Shown piece after piece: positions 1 to 6,214 of a stretch of 15,588 bases of DNA. The DNA is from Aquabacter sp. (GTDB lineage Bacteria; Pseudomonadota; Alphaproteobacteria; Rhizobiales; Xanthobacteraceae). Where the stretch lies: positions 1 to 15,588 of the forward strand of contig JASBUY010000192.1 of the NCBI GenBank assembly GCA_030147645.1, written 5' to 3'. The translations under genes and the position numbers were made by a program. A model generated the notes under the pieces. That model searched no databases. It saw nothing but the letters and a program-made list of their open reading frames with translations, and was not told the origin of the DNA. The stretch's first letter is position 1. Every line of letters begins with the position of its first letter.

Positions 1-58
1 GCAGCTTGCGGATTTCATGGTCGTCATCGTCCACAAGAATATGAGCGCCATTGTCCAA
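1..58 (-). CDS. Response regulator, N-terminal fragment (gene runs off the left edge)
   Basis: Only the first 19 codons lie in the window. Read on the minus strand from a TTG at 58, they give a peptide containing HILVDDDDHEIRKL, the first beta strand and acidic cluster of a receiver (REC) domain; the Asp pair would bind Mg2+ for phosphotransfer. A full Shine-Dalgarno, AGGAGG, lies at 73-68 on the minus strand, 9 nt before the TTG, which decides the start. No ATG lies between that site and the motif in this frame. The REC match is close to OmpR/PhoB-type regulators, but the output domain is outside the window, so the class is inferred. The gene is divergent from the Spy/CpxP-like gene at 300, which recalls the cpxRA/cpxP layout of enterobacteria. 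Confidence 0.72.
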   Translation of the reverse strand, partial: MDNGAHILVDDDDHEIRKL

Positions 59-67
59 GCCGGTATT

Positions 68-73
68 CCTCCT
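68..73 (-). promoter_or_regulatory. Shine-Dalgarno of the response regulator gene
   Basis: Minus-strand AGGAGG (CCTCCT on the plus strand), 9 nt upstream of the TTG at 58. It supports a TTG start for the receiver-domain protein that exits the window on the left. Confidence 0.6.
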
Positions 74-289
74 GCCCCTTGCTGCCGCACGCCCGGCTCA
101 GCGTCTCCCGCGGCCGTGCAACCGAGCATTTCCGTTCGCACCGGCGGCAACACAGCGAAACCAAGACGGTATGCCGGGAGGCCTGCGGGAAACCTGCGGA
201 CCTTCGCGGGCAATGGAGAAGGCACAGGATGGCGACTGTCGGCCGGCGGATGCGCCGAAGCCCCCCGGCGGGGTCCGTCGCGGCCGGAC

Positions 290-295
290 AGGAGG
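290..295 (+). promoter_or_regulatory. Shine-Dalgarno AGGAGG deciding the start at 300
   Basis: Perfect AGGAGG, 4 nt before ATG 300. It rules in the signal-peptide start over the upstream in-frame codons at 51, 171 and 213. Confidence 0.7.
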
Positions 296-299
296 TCCC

Positions 300-1004
300 A
301 TGCGTTTCATCCCGTCCCCCCTCGCGCTCGGCGCCGTGCTGTGGAGCGGCCTTGCGGCCGCCGAACCTGCGACTGCGACAACCCCGCAGGCCCTGACGGT
401 GGCGACACTTTCAGCGCCGCTCTCCACCATTCCCCGTGCGCCCCTCGCCATGGAGGTCCAGGCGACGCCCGCTCCCGCTCCGCAAGCTCAGCCTGAGCAG
501 TATCGCATCGCGGTGAGCCACGTCACATCCCCTGCTTTGGTGATTTCGCAGACCGCGCCGGAATTGGTGACGCCCGCCGCCTTCGCCGCCCCGCCCGCGG
601 GACCTCAGGAGGAGCCCCCCGCGCCGCCGCCGGCTCCGCGACGCGGGCCCTTTGCGGGCCATTTTCCCCCGCCACCGCCCGGACCGATGGACCTTGCCAG
701 CCTGCTGGCGGCGCAGGAGATCGCGCTCGGCATCCGCGCGGACCAGCTCGATGCGTGGCGCAGCTATGCCGCCGCCGTGGTGGACATGGCCGATCTCGGC
801 CCGCCCGAGCCGCCCAAGGCCGACGAGCCCCTCGCCATCTCCCAGATGATCGCGACGCGCGCACTAGCGGAGGCCAAGAAAGCGCAGGTGGTGCTGGAGA
901 CCCGCGCAGCCCTTCTCGCCAAGCTCTCGCCGCCCCAGATCGAGACCGCGCGCAAGCTCACCCCGCCGCGTCCGCCGCAGGCCGCGCCGGACGCGCCCCG
1001 GTGA
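300..1004 (+). CDS. Secreted proline-rich protein, possibly Spy/CpxP-like
   Basis: Predicted 234-residue exported protein. Residues 1-21 form a signal peptide (MRFIPS, a hydrophobic stretch, then AAA before EPA). Residues 55-130 are a low-complexity Pro/Ala region with runs of proline, probably a flexible linker. The C-terminal part is helical and charged and carries two LTxxQ-like motifs: LGIRADQLDAW (143-153) and LSPPQIETARKL (209-220). That pairing is seen in Spy/CpxP periplasmic chaperones and related rhizobial proteins, so a periplasmic stress role is plausible but unproven. The start is fixed by AGGAGG at 290-295, 4 nt before the ATG; the same frame is open back to 51, but a start there would bury the signal peptide. 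A response regulator starts divergently at 58, and a GTG at 1001 overlaps the stop codon. Confidence 0.7.
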   Translation: MRFIPSPLALGAVLWSGLAAAEPATATTPQALTVATLSAPLSTIPRAPLAMEVQATPAPAPQAQPEQYRIAVSHVTSPALVISQTAPELVTPAAFAAPPAGPQEEPPAPPPAPRRGPFAGHFPPPPPGPMDLASLLAAQEIALGIRADQLDAWRSYAAAVVDMADLGPPEPPKADEPLAISQMIATRALAEAKKAQVVLETRAALLAKLSPPQIETARKLTPPRPPQAAPDAPR

Positions 1005-1114
1005 GGGCGCGCCTCGCGCGCTGGAACGCGGCCGTCGCAAGACGATGCCCCCGGCCGGCTTCGCCCGCCTCTCTCTCCTGCGCGCCGCCGCGCGCGCCGG
1101 ACGAGGCGGAGAGC

Positions 1115-1348
1115 ATGGCGGAGGCGCTCACCCTGCTCGCGCGACGCATCTACGAGACCGCCACCGCCGCCCCCTGGCAGGACGCGGACTTTCAGGATCG
1201 CGCCCGCAGCTTCGTGATCGCCCGAGCGGTGCTGAGGGAAATGGCGGCCCATGACTGGCTGGATCCGACCCTTGCCAGCGCCACAGGCGAAGACGAGGCG
1301 GCGGGTGCGCCGCCCCGCTGGGGATCCGGAAGGCCTCGGGGAGCGTAA
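1115..1348 (+). CDS. Small hypothetical protein
   Basis: I do not recognise the family. From ATG 1115 it is 77 residues and begins with an amphipathic helix (MAEALTLLARRIYETA), then DADFQDRARSFVIARAVLREMAAHDWL, a helix-rich, non-low-complexity sequence unlike a random shadow frame. The tail is Gly/Pro/Arg-rich. There is no signal peptide or membrane segment, so it is probably cytoplasmic. A purine-rich GGCGGAGAG just before the ATG could serve as ribosome binding site. The frame is also open from GTG 1001, which overlaps the upstream stop as GTGA and would suggest translational coupling; that start would add a 38-residue Arg/Pro-rich leader that looks non-coding, so I prefer 1115. The stop codon (TAA 1346-1348) coincides with a candidate -10 box for the next gene. 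Confidence 0.5.
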   Translation: MAEALTLLARRIYETATAAPWQDADFQDRARSFVIARAVLREMAAHDWLDPTLASATGEDEAAGAPPRWGSGRPRGA

Positions 1349-1351
1349 CAC
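1322..1351 (+). promoter_or_regulatory. Candidate RpoE (ECF) promoter for the DUF2177 gene
   Basis: GGATCC (1322-1327), then 18 nt, then TAACAC (1346-1351). It differs by one base in the -35 box from the two TGATCC-N18-TA promoters in the rpoE/amine-oxidase intergenic region and keeps the same 18-nt spacing. Transcription would start near 1358, about 25 nt before the ATG at 1383. The match is short and lies partly inside the end of the preceding gene, so chance cannot be excluded. Confidence 0.42.
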
Positions 1352-1382
1352 AAGCGGACTTAAAGCGTCAGGAGACGTCCGC

Positions 1383-1793
1383 ATGCGCAAGCTCGCCACC
1401 GCCTATGTTTCGACGGGCCTTGTCTTCCTGGCGCTGGACGCCACCTATCTCACGCTGATGGCGGACCGTTTCTACCGCCCGCAGCTCGGGCCGCTGCTGC
1501 GGGAGGGCTTCGACCTTCCTGCAGCCATCGCCTTCTATTTCATCTATGTGGCGGGGCTGGTCATGTTCGGCGTGCGCGCGGGTCTTGAGGCGCAGCGGGC
1601 GAGCCGGGCGATGCTGCACGGCGCGGCCTTCGGCTTCGTGGCTTATGCCACCTATGACCTCACCAATCAGGCGACACTGAACGGCTGGCCGTTGGCGGTG
1701 ACGCTCGTGGACATGACCTGGGGCACCATTGTCGGGGCCCTCGCCTGCGGCGCGGGCTGCGCGCTCACTCTGCGGGGGTCGCGAAGCGCTTGA
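1383..1793 (+). CDS. DUF2177 family inner-membrane protein
   Basis: A 136-residue integral membrane protein with four predicted helices (about 5-25, 44-64, 78-95, 103-128). Family hallmarks are visible: FYRPQLGPLL (30-39), YATYDLTNQATLNGWP (88-103) and VDMTWG (109-114), with the polar residues D92, N95 and D110 in or near membrane segments. Length matches the family. Its biochemical role is not known to me. AGGAG at 1370-1374, 8 nt before ATG 1383, sets the start, although the frame is open upstream. In other proteobacteria DUF2177 genes are often found with ECF/ChrR, DUF1295, DUF1365 and CFA-synthase-like genes (from memory), as here. The last 29 bp overlap the end of the convergent DUF1295 gene. 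Confidence 0.88.
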   Translation: MRKLATAYVSTGLVFLALDATYLTLMADRFYRPQLGPLLREGFDLPAAIAFYFIYVAGLVMFGVRAGLEAQRASRAMLHGAAFGFVAYATYDLTNQATLNGWPLAVTLVDMTWGTIVGALACGAGCALTLRGSRSA

Positions 1794-2586
1794 TGGCGCG
1801 CGGGATCGGCCAGAAGGCGTTGACCCGCGCCTGATAGGCCGCGAAAGCCGCGCCACGCGAGCGCAGCATATGCGCCTCGGTCGGGGGAATGCCCGAGGCA
1901 TGGACCAGCACCCAATACATCATGGCCGGTCCCAACAGGGCGAGCAGACCCCAGGGGTGGCCTGCCCAAGGCGCGGCGATAAGCGGATAGGCCCACCAGC
2001 CGAGCCATTCGAAGAAATAATTGGGATGGCGCGATACGCCCCATAGGCCCACATCGCAGACCCGGCCTTTATTGCGCGGATCGGCCCGGAAGCGCGCAAG
2101 CTGACGGTCGGCCACGCCCTCGCCCAGAACCGCGATCGCCAGAACGACCACGCCTGCCACATCGGACAGCATCCAGCCCTGCGAGGGGTTGCGTGCGGCC
2201 ATTACACAGAGTGCGAGGAACAGACCGGCAATGGCTTGCGATTGAAGGAACTGGAACATCCGGCGCGGCGCGTCGGCGCCCCACTCACGCTTCAGATGCG
2301 CGTAGCGCGGGTCGTCATGGCCCGCCAAAGTGCGCTGGAGAATGTGGCCGGCCAGCCGCGCTGACCACAGACCGGCGAGAACAGCCAGAAGAAGCTGGCG
2401 CGGCCAGAAACCGACCTGCCCCTCGATGGGCGCGAGAGCCGCGACCACCGCCGCCGCGCCGGTGCTCGCGGACCAGATCGTATCAACCCAGCCGCAATTC
2501 CCGGTGCGCGTGGCGACAAGCCACGCGCCCGCCATCAGGACGCAGAGAGCCACCCCCAACAGGAGGATGAGAAGAACCAGCGACAT
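1765..2586 (-). CDS. DUF1295 family membrane protein (steroid 5-alpha-reductase-like)
   Basis: A 273-residue polytopic membrane protein with about six or seven hydrophobic helices. The C-terminal catalytic-type motif of DUF1295 is intact: GLWGVSRHPNYFFEWLGWW (180-198), then GIPPTEAHMLRSRG (232-245) and the YQ pair at 251-252; VDTIW (34-38) and EGVADRQL (156-163) are also typical. The fold resembles steroid 5-alpha-reductases and isoprenylcysteine methyltransferases, which bind NADPH or SAM at this conserved C-terminal region. The substrate is unknown; beside a lipid-modification module, a lipid substrate is a fair inference. The start at 2586 is chosen because membrane helix 1 begins at once and AAAGGTG lies just upstream; an earlier in-frame start would overlap chrR. 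It begins 29 nt after the chrR stop, so probably rpoE-chrR-DUF1295 is one operon. Confidence 0.88.
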   Translation of the reverse strand: MSLVLLILLLGVALCVLMAGAWLVATRTGNCGWVDTIWSASTGAAAVVAALAPIEGQVGFWPRQLLLAVLAGLWSARLAGHILQRTLAGHDDPRYAHLKREWGADAPRRMFQFLQSQAIAGLFLALCVMAARNPSQGWMLSDVAGVVVLAIAVLGEGVADRQLARFRADPRNKGRVCDVGLWGVSRHPNYFFEWLGWWAYPLIAAPWAGHPWGLLALLGPAMMYWVLVHASGIPPTEAHMLRSRGAAFAAYQARVNAFWPIPRAIKRFATPAE

Positions 2587-2615
2587 GGCGCACCTTTCCG
2601 CGAGCGGACCCGCCG

Positions 2616-3269
2616 TCAGAAGCGGACGAAGGGCTGGGCGAGGCGCCCGAGAAATCCCTTGAACAGCATCTGGCCTTCGAGGGCGGCGAGGCAGATGCAC
2701 TCGCCAGAGGCATCCACCACCGGCTGGTGGTCCACGTCCTCGTCGGTCTCCGACACGTCTCCCGGCCCATAGCGGCCGTAGATGTCCGAGAAGGAACCAT
2801 AGATCACCTGGGTCAGTTCCAAGGCGCCATGGCCATGCTCAGGCAGCCGGCGTCCCGCGCCGATGCGCAGCAGTACCGCCCCGGATTCACCCCCGCCCGG
2901 CACCGTTACGCGGCTCATGCGGACCCCGGGACCCGCCCATTTCCAAGGCCCGATCTCGCACGCGCTCAGCGCAGCAGGCAGGCGAATGTCGCCGGGAAAG
3001 TCGGGCATGCGGCGCGGTGCGGTCTCGGGGGCCGGAGCCTCCTGCGCATCGATACGAGCCATGAGGCGGGCGAGCGCATCTGGCTCCATGCGCTCGGGCG
3101 GCAGCGCATCCAGAAGGGCGCCGCCAACGGCCTCGAAGGCGAGAAGCCGGGCGCGGCACTTGGCGCAACTCTCCAGATGCGTGGCAACCACCAGCGCCGG
3201 GCCGGCCGGAAGAGTGCCGGCCGCATAACGCAGCAAGGTCTCGTCGGTCAGATGATGTGAGATGCTCAT
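2616..3269 (-). CDS. chrR: ChrR-type zinc anti-sigma factor
   Basis: A 217-residue cytoplasmic anti-sigma factor that would hold the adjacent RpoE inactive. N-terminal zinc anti-sigma domain: ligands H6, H31, C35 and C38 (HLESCAKC at 31-38), the same positions as Rhodobacter sphaeroides ChrR. C-terminal cupin domain (about 93-200): candidate metal ligands H145, H147, E151 and H181, with the same spacing as in ChrR (141, 143, 147, 177), plus a paired cysteine motif ECIC (C191, C193). In R. sphaeroides the N-terminal domain alone inhibits sigma, while the cupin is needed for release by singlet oxygen; full conservation here argues for the same signal. Its ATG overlaps the rpoE stop as ATGA, so the two are translationally coupled. 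Confidence 0.94.
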   Translation of the reverse strand: MSISHHLTDETLLRYAAGTLPAGPALVVATHLESCAKCRARLLAFEAVGGALLDALPPERMEPDALARLMARIDAQEAPAPETAPRRMPDFPGDIRLPAALSACEIGPWKWAGPGVRMSRVTVPGGGESGAVLLRIGAGRRLPEHGHGALELTQVIYGSFSDIYGRYGPGDVSETDEDVDHQPVVDASGECICLAALEGQMLFKGFLGRLAQPFVRF

Positions 3270-3847
3270 TTGTCGCCGTCCAAGGCGGCGCGCAACTTGG
3301 CGAGCGCCAGCCGCACGCGTGATTTCACGGTTCCAAGCGGGATCCCCAGTTCCTGGGCGATCTGCATGTGAGGTTTGTCCCCGAAGAAGGACAAGCGCAC
3401 GATGGCCTCCTGTTCGGAGGAGAGGGTCTGAAGCGCCGTTCGCAGCCGCTCCTCCCGCTCCGAGGTAATCAGCAGAGCCTCCCCGTTGGGGGCGTCGTCG
3501 GCCTCATCCTCGGGCATTTCACCGTCGCCGCTCGGGCGAATGCGGTCGTGGCGCAGATAATCGACCCGTAGATTGCGGGCGATGGTAAAGATCCAGGTGC
3601 CCGCACCCGCCTTCGCGGGATCGAACAGAGCGGCCTTGCGCCAGACCTGGAGCATTGTCTCCTGCGCCAATTCCTCCGCCACGTTTCCGGCCATGCCGGA
3701 GCGCAGAAAATAGGATTTGAGGCGCGGCGCGTAGTGCCGATAAAGCCAGGTGAAAGCTTGCCTGTCGCGGTCGGTTGCAATGACCACGACGAGGCGCGAG
3801 AGGGCCTGCGGACCGAGCGCATTGTTCTCGGCTGAGGCGGATGTCAC
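3266..3847 (-). CDS. rpoE: ECF sigma factor, RpoE/ECF11 group
   Basis: A 193-residue extracytoplasmic-function sigma factor. Region 2 spans about 28-100: ELAQETMLQVWRKAALFDP (59-77) and WIFTIARNLRVDYLRHDR (85-102), which melt and read the -10 element. Region 4 spans about 138-187: LSSEQEAIVRLSFFG, then the helix-turn-helix IAQELGIPLGTVKSRVRLAL (163-182), which reads the -35 element. I choose GTG 3847 because AAGGA lies 6 nt upstream and the resulting length fits the family. An ATG at 3895 has no Shine-Dalgarno, and an ATG at 3919 lies within about 5 nt of the -10 box and so is unlikely to be in the message. The gene is coupled to chrR and preceded by a candidate autoregulatory promoter. Confidence 0.93.
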   Translation of the reverse strand: MTSASAENNALGPQALSRLVVVIATDRDRQAFTWLYRHYAPRLKSYFLRSGMAGNVAEELAQETMLQVWRKAALFDPAKAGAGTWIFTIARNLRVDYLRHDRIRPSGDGEMPEDEADDAPNGEALLITSEREERLRTALQTLSSEQEAIVRLSFFGDKPHMQIAQELGIPLGTVKSRVRLALAKLRAALDGDK

Positions 3848-3923
3848 GGCAGATCCTTGCGGAGCCAAGAGGCCAACCGCCGGCCGACCGCGCATCGGAA
3901 GGGTCCGTGCTGCATTCATGCCC

Positions 3924-3954
3924 TCTTGTACGGAACATGCCATAGCTTGGATCA
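3924..3954 (-). promoter_or_regulatory. Candidate RpoE autoregulatory promoter of rpoE-chrR-DUF1295
   Basis: On the minus strand: TGATCC (3954-3949), an 18-nt spacer, then TACAAG (3930-3925). TGATCC is, from memory, the -35 box of R. sphaeroides RpoE promoters, and the TA at the start of the -10 is the other conserved part. Transcription would start near 3918, giving a leader of about 70 nt before GTG 3847. Confidence 0.68.
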
Positions 3955-3965
3955 CGCTATGATCC
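3949..3965. repeat. Inverted repeat GGATCA-cgcta-TGATCC at the divergent promoter core
   Basis: The two -35 hexamers are perfect inverted copies separated by 5 bp. The palindrome falls out of two back-to-back ECF promoters; whether a dimeric regulator also binds it cannot be told from sequence. Confidence 0.7.
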
Positions 3966-3989
3966 GCGCGGCCGACACAGCCGTAATTC
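3960..3989 (+). promoter_or_regulatory. Candidate RpoE promoter of the amine oxidase-DUF1365-methyltransferase operon
   Basis: TGATCC (3960-3965), an 18-nt spacer, then TAATTC (3984-3989). It has the same architecture as the mirror-image promoter of rpoE. The transcript would begin near 3996, which favours ATG 4032 over the in-frame GTG at 4002 as the first start codon. Confidence 0.68.
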
Positions 3990-4031
3990 CAAACAATTAC
4001 AGTGGCGAAGGCCGATGCGCAAAGGTGCTCG

Positions 4032-5414
4032 ATGAACATCTCCCCCGGACGGAACAGGCCTGACGCGCCCTTGCGGATCGCCATTGTGGGCAGCGGGATT
4101 TCAGGTCTGTCCGCCGCCTGGCTCCTGTCCAAGCGCCACGACGTGACACTGTTTGAGGCCGACCGGCGGCTCGGGGGGCACAGCCACACGGTGGATGCGG
4201 GCGGGACGCCGGTCGATACCGGGTTCATCGTCTACAATGAGAAGACCTACCCGAACCTCACCGCCCTGTTCGCCCATCTGGACGTCCCGACGCGCCTTGC
4301 GGACATGTCGTTCGCCGTCTCAGCCGATGGCGGGCGCATGGAATATTCCGGCCATGGCCTGCGCGGCCTGTTTGCGCAAAAGCGCAATCTGGCCAATCCG
4401 CGCTTCTACGGCATGCTGCGCGATCTGGTGCGCTTCTATCGCGACGCGCCGGCGGACGCTGCGGCCTGTGCCGGCGTCACCCTCTCCAATTTTCTCGACA
4501 TGAAGGGCTATGGCGCGGCCTTCCGCGACGACCACCTCTTCCCCATGGCGGCGGCCATCTGGTCCACGCCCTCCGCGAGGGTCGGTGAGTATCCGGCCGA
4601 TGCCTTCATCCGTTTCTTCGAAAATCACGGACTGTTGAAGCTGAAGGTTCAGGACCGCCCGCTCTGGCGCACGGTGGACGGCGGCAGCCGCGCCTATGTG
4701 CGCCGCCTGCTGGCGGCGACGCCGGCCAAGATCATGACCGGGGACCCCGTCAATTTCATCCAGCGCATCGGAGCGCGGGTCGCGGTTGGCACCACGAGCG
4801 GCGAGGCCCAGTGGTTCGACCATGTGGTGATCGCCACCCACGCCGATCAGGCGCTGAAGCTTCTCTCCGACCCCTCGTCCGCCGAGCGCGGACTTTTGGG
4901 CGCCTTCTCCTACACCACCAACACCGCCGTCCTGCACTCGGATGCCGGCCTCATGCCGCGCCGGCGCGCGGCCTGGGCCGCCTGGAATTATCTCTCCGAA
5001 GGGCGCGGGGCCGAGCGGCGGCTGTGCGTGACCTATTGGATGAACGCGCTCCAGGGGCTCGATCCCGCCCGCCAGCTGTTCGTGACCCTAAATCCCGCCC
5101 GCGAGATCCGCTCCGAAACGGTGATCCGCACCGACGTCTATGAGCATCCGGTGTTCAATCTCGACGCGCTGGCGGCGCAGCGCCAGCTCTGGTCCCTCCA
5201 GGGGCAGCGCAGCACCTGGTTTTGCGGCGCCTATTTCGGCGCCGGGTTCCACGAGGACGGGCTCCAGGCCGGCCTTGCGGTGGCCGAGGCTTTGGGCGGC
5301 GTGCGCCGCCCGTGGTCGGTGGCGGGAGAGTCCGACCGCATAACGCTCGGCATCCCGGTCGCCCCGCCGGCCGACCTTGCGGCGGCAAGCGCCCAGCGCG
5401 AGGCCGCGCAATGA
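4032..5414 (+). CDS. FAD-dependent amine oxidase-like oxidoreductase
   Basis: A 460-residue flavoprotein. The N-terminal dinucleotide fold is complete: IAIVGSGISGLSAAW (16-30) with GxGxxG at 20-25, the ribose-binding acid E42 at the end of strand 2, and RLGGHSHTV (46-54). DTGFIVYNEKTYPNL (62-76) is characteristic of the NAD(P)-binding/amine-oxidase-like family found beside DUF1365 and CFA-type genes. The C-terminal FAD motif CGAYFGAGFHEDGLQAG (398-414) is intact. There is no signal peptide, so it is cytosolic or membrane-associated. The substrate is unlikely to be a small amine; given its partners it probably oxidises or desaturates a modified acyl chain (inference). ATG 4032 follows AAAGGTG (4021-4027). 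Its stop overlaps the DUF1365 start as ATGA. Confidence 0.9.
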   Translation: MNISPGRNRPDAPLRIAIVGSGISGLSAAWLLSKRHDVTLFEADRRLGGHSHTVDAGGTPVDTGFIVYNEKTYPNLTALFAHLDVPTRLADMSFAVSADGGRMEYSGHGLRGLFAQKRNLANPRFYGMLRDLVRFYRDAPADAAACAGVTLSNFLDMKGYGAAFRDDHLFPMAAAIWSTPSARVGEYPADAFIRFFENHGLLKLKVQDRPLWRTVDGGSRAYVRRLLAATPAKIMTGDPVNFIQRIGARVAVGTTSGEAQWFDHVVIATHADQALKLLSDPSSAERGLLGAFSYTTNTAVLHSDAGLMPRRRAAWAAWNYLSEGRGAERRLCVTYWMNALQGLDPARQLFVTLNPAREIRSETVIRTDVYEHPVFNLDALAAQRQLWSLQGQRSTWFCGAYFGAGFHEDGLQAGLAVAEALGGVRRPWSVAGESDRITLGIPVAPPADLAAASAQREAAQ

Positions 5415-6214
5415 GCGAGGCGATTGAGACCTGTCTTTATTTCGGCGACGTGATGCACCGCCGCGTGCGGCCGCGCGCCCATCGCCTCGCCTACCGCATC
5501 CTGTCGCTTCTCATCGATCTCGACGAGTTGGACACGGCGCCAGCCCGCACCCGCTTCTTCTCCCGCAACCGCTTCAACCTGTTCTCCTTCCATGACCGCG
5601 ACCATGGCGACAGGTCGGGCACGAACCTAAAGGAGCAGGTGGAAGCGCATATGCGGGCAGCCGGGATCGAGGTGGATGGCGGCGCCATTCGCCTGCTCTG
5701 CATGCCGCGTGTGCTCGGCTTCACCTTCAATCCGCTCAGCATCTATTTCTGCCATGACCGCTCCGGGCGCCTCGTGGCGGTGCTGTATGAGGTGAGCAAC
5801 ACGTTCGGCGAGCGCCATTCCTATCTTCTGCCGGCTACCCCCGATGCGGACGGAATGCTGCGCCAGCGCCAGGACAAGCGCTTTTTCGTCTCCCCTTTCA
5901 TGGAGATGGACCTCGGCTACAGTTTCCGCCTGCGCCCGCCGGACAACACCTATCTGCTGTCCATCACGGTCGCCGACCACAAGGGCACGGTTCTGACCGC
6001 CGTCCATTCGGCGCGGCGTGAGCCCTTGAGCGACCGCGCGCTGGCGCGAGCTTTCCTTTCTCTTCCCCTGGTGACGATGAAGGTGGTCGCGGGTATCTAT
6101 TGGGAAGCCGTGAAGATCTGGGTGAAGGGCGTGCCGCTTTACCGCAAGCCGCCTCCTCCGGCCGACGCGGTGACCGTTGCGCTCTCGCCAGGAACGCCGC
6201 GCCATGTCGATTGA
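5411..6214 (+). CDS. DUF1365 domain-containing protein
   Basis: A 267-residue protein covering the whole family: GDVMHRRVRPRAHRLAYR (12-29), HDRDHGDRSG (61-70), GFTFNPLSIYFCHD (103-116), EVSNTFGERHSY (127-138), KRFFVSPFM (156-164) and the C-terminal EAVKIWVKGVPLYRKP (232-247). These blocks are rich in His, Arg and aromatic residues, but no catalytic mechanism is established to my knowledge. There is no signal peptide; the hydrophobic segment near 212-230 may touch the membrane. DUF1365 nearly always sits between an amine-oxidase-like flavoprotein and a CFA-synthase-like protein, as here, which implies a shared pathway on membrane fatty acids. ATG 5411 overlaps the previous stop by 4 nt, and the 3' end overlaps the next gene by 11 nt. 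Confidence 0.9.
   Translation: MSEAIETCLYFGDVMHRRVRPRAHRLAYRILSLLIDLDELDTAPARTRFFSRNRFNLFSFHDRDHGDRSGTNLKEQVEAHMRAAGIEVDGGAIRLLCMPRVLGFTFNPLSIYFCHDRSGRLVAVLYEVSNTFGERHSYLLPATPDADGMLRQRQDKRFFVSPFMEMDLGYSFRLRPPDNTYLLSITVADHKGTVLTAVHSARREPLSDRALARAFLSLPLVTMKVVAGIYWEAVKIWVKGVPLYRKPPPPADAVTVALSPGTPRHVD

Noticed and set aside
51..299. N-terminal extension of the secreted protein to an upstream start at 51
   Set aside because: It would bury the signal peptide, lacks a ribosome binding site, and crosses the 5' end and Shine-Dalgarno of the divergent response regulator gene.
1001..1114. GTG 1001 start for the small gene, overlapping the previous stop as GTGA
   Set aside because: Possible coupling, but the added 38 residues are Arg/Pro/Ser-rich and look untranslated; ATG 1115 begins a clean helix.
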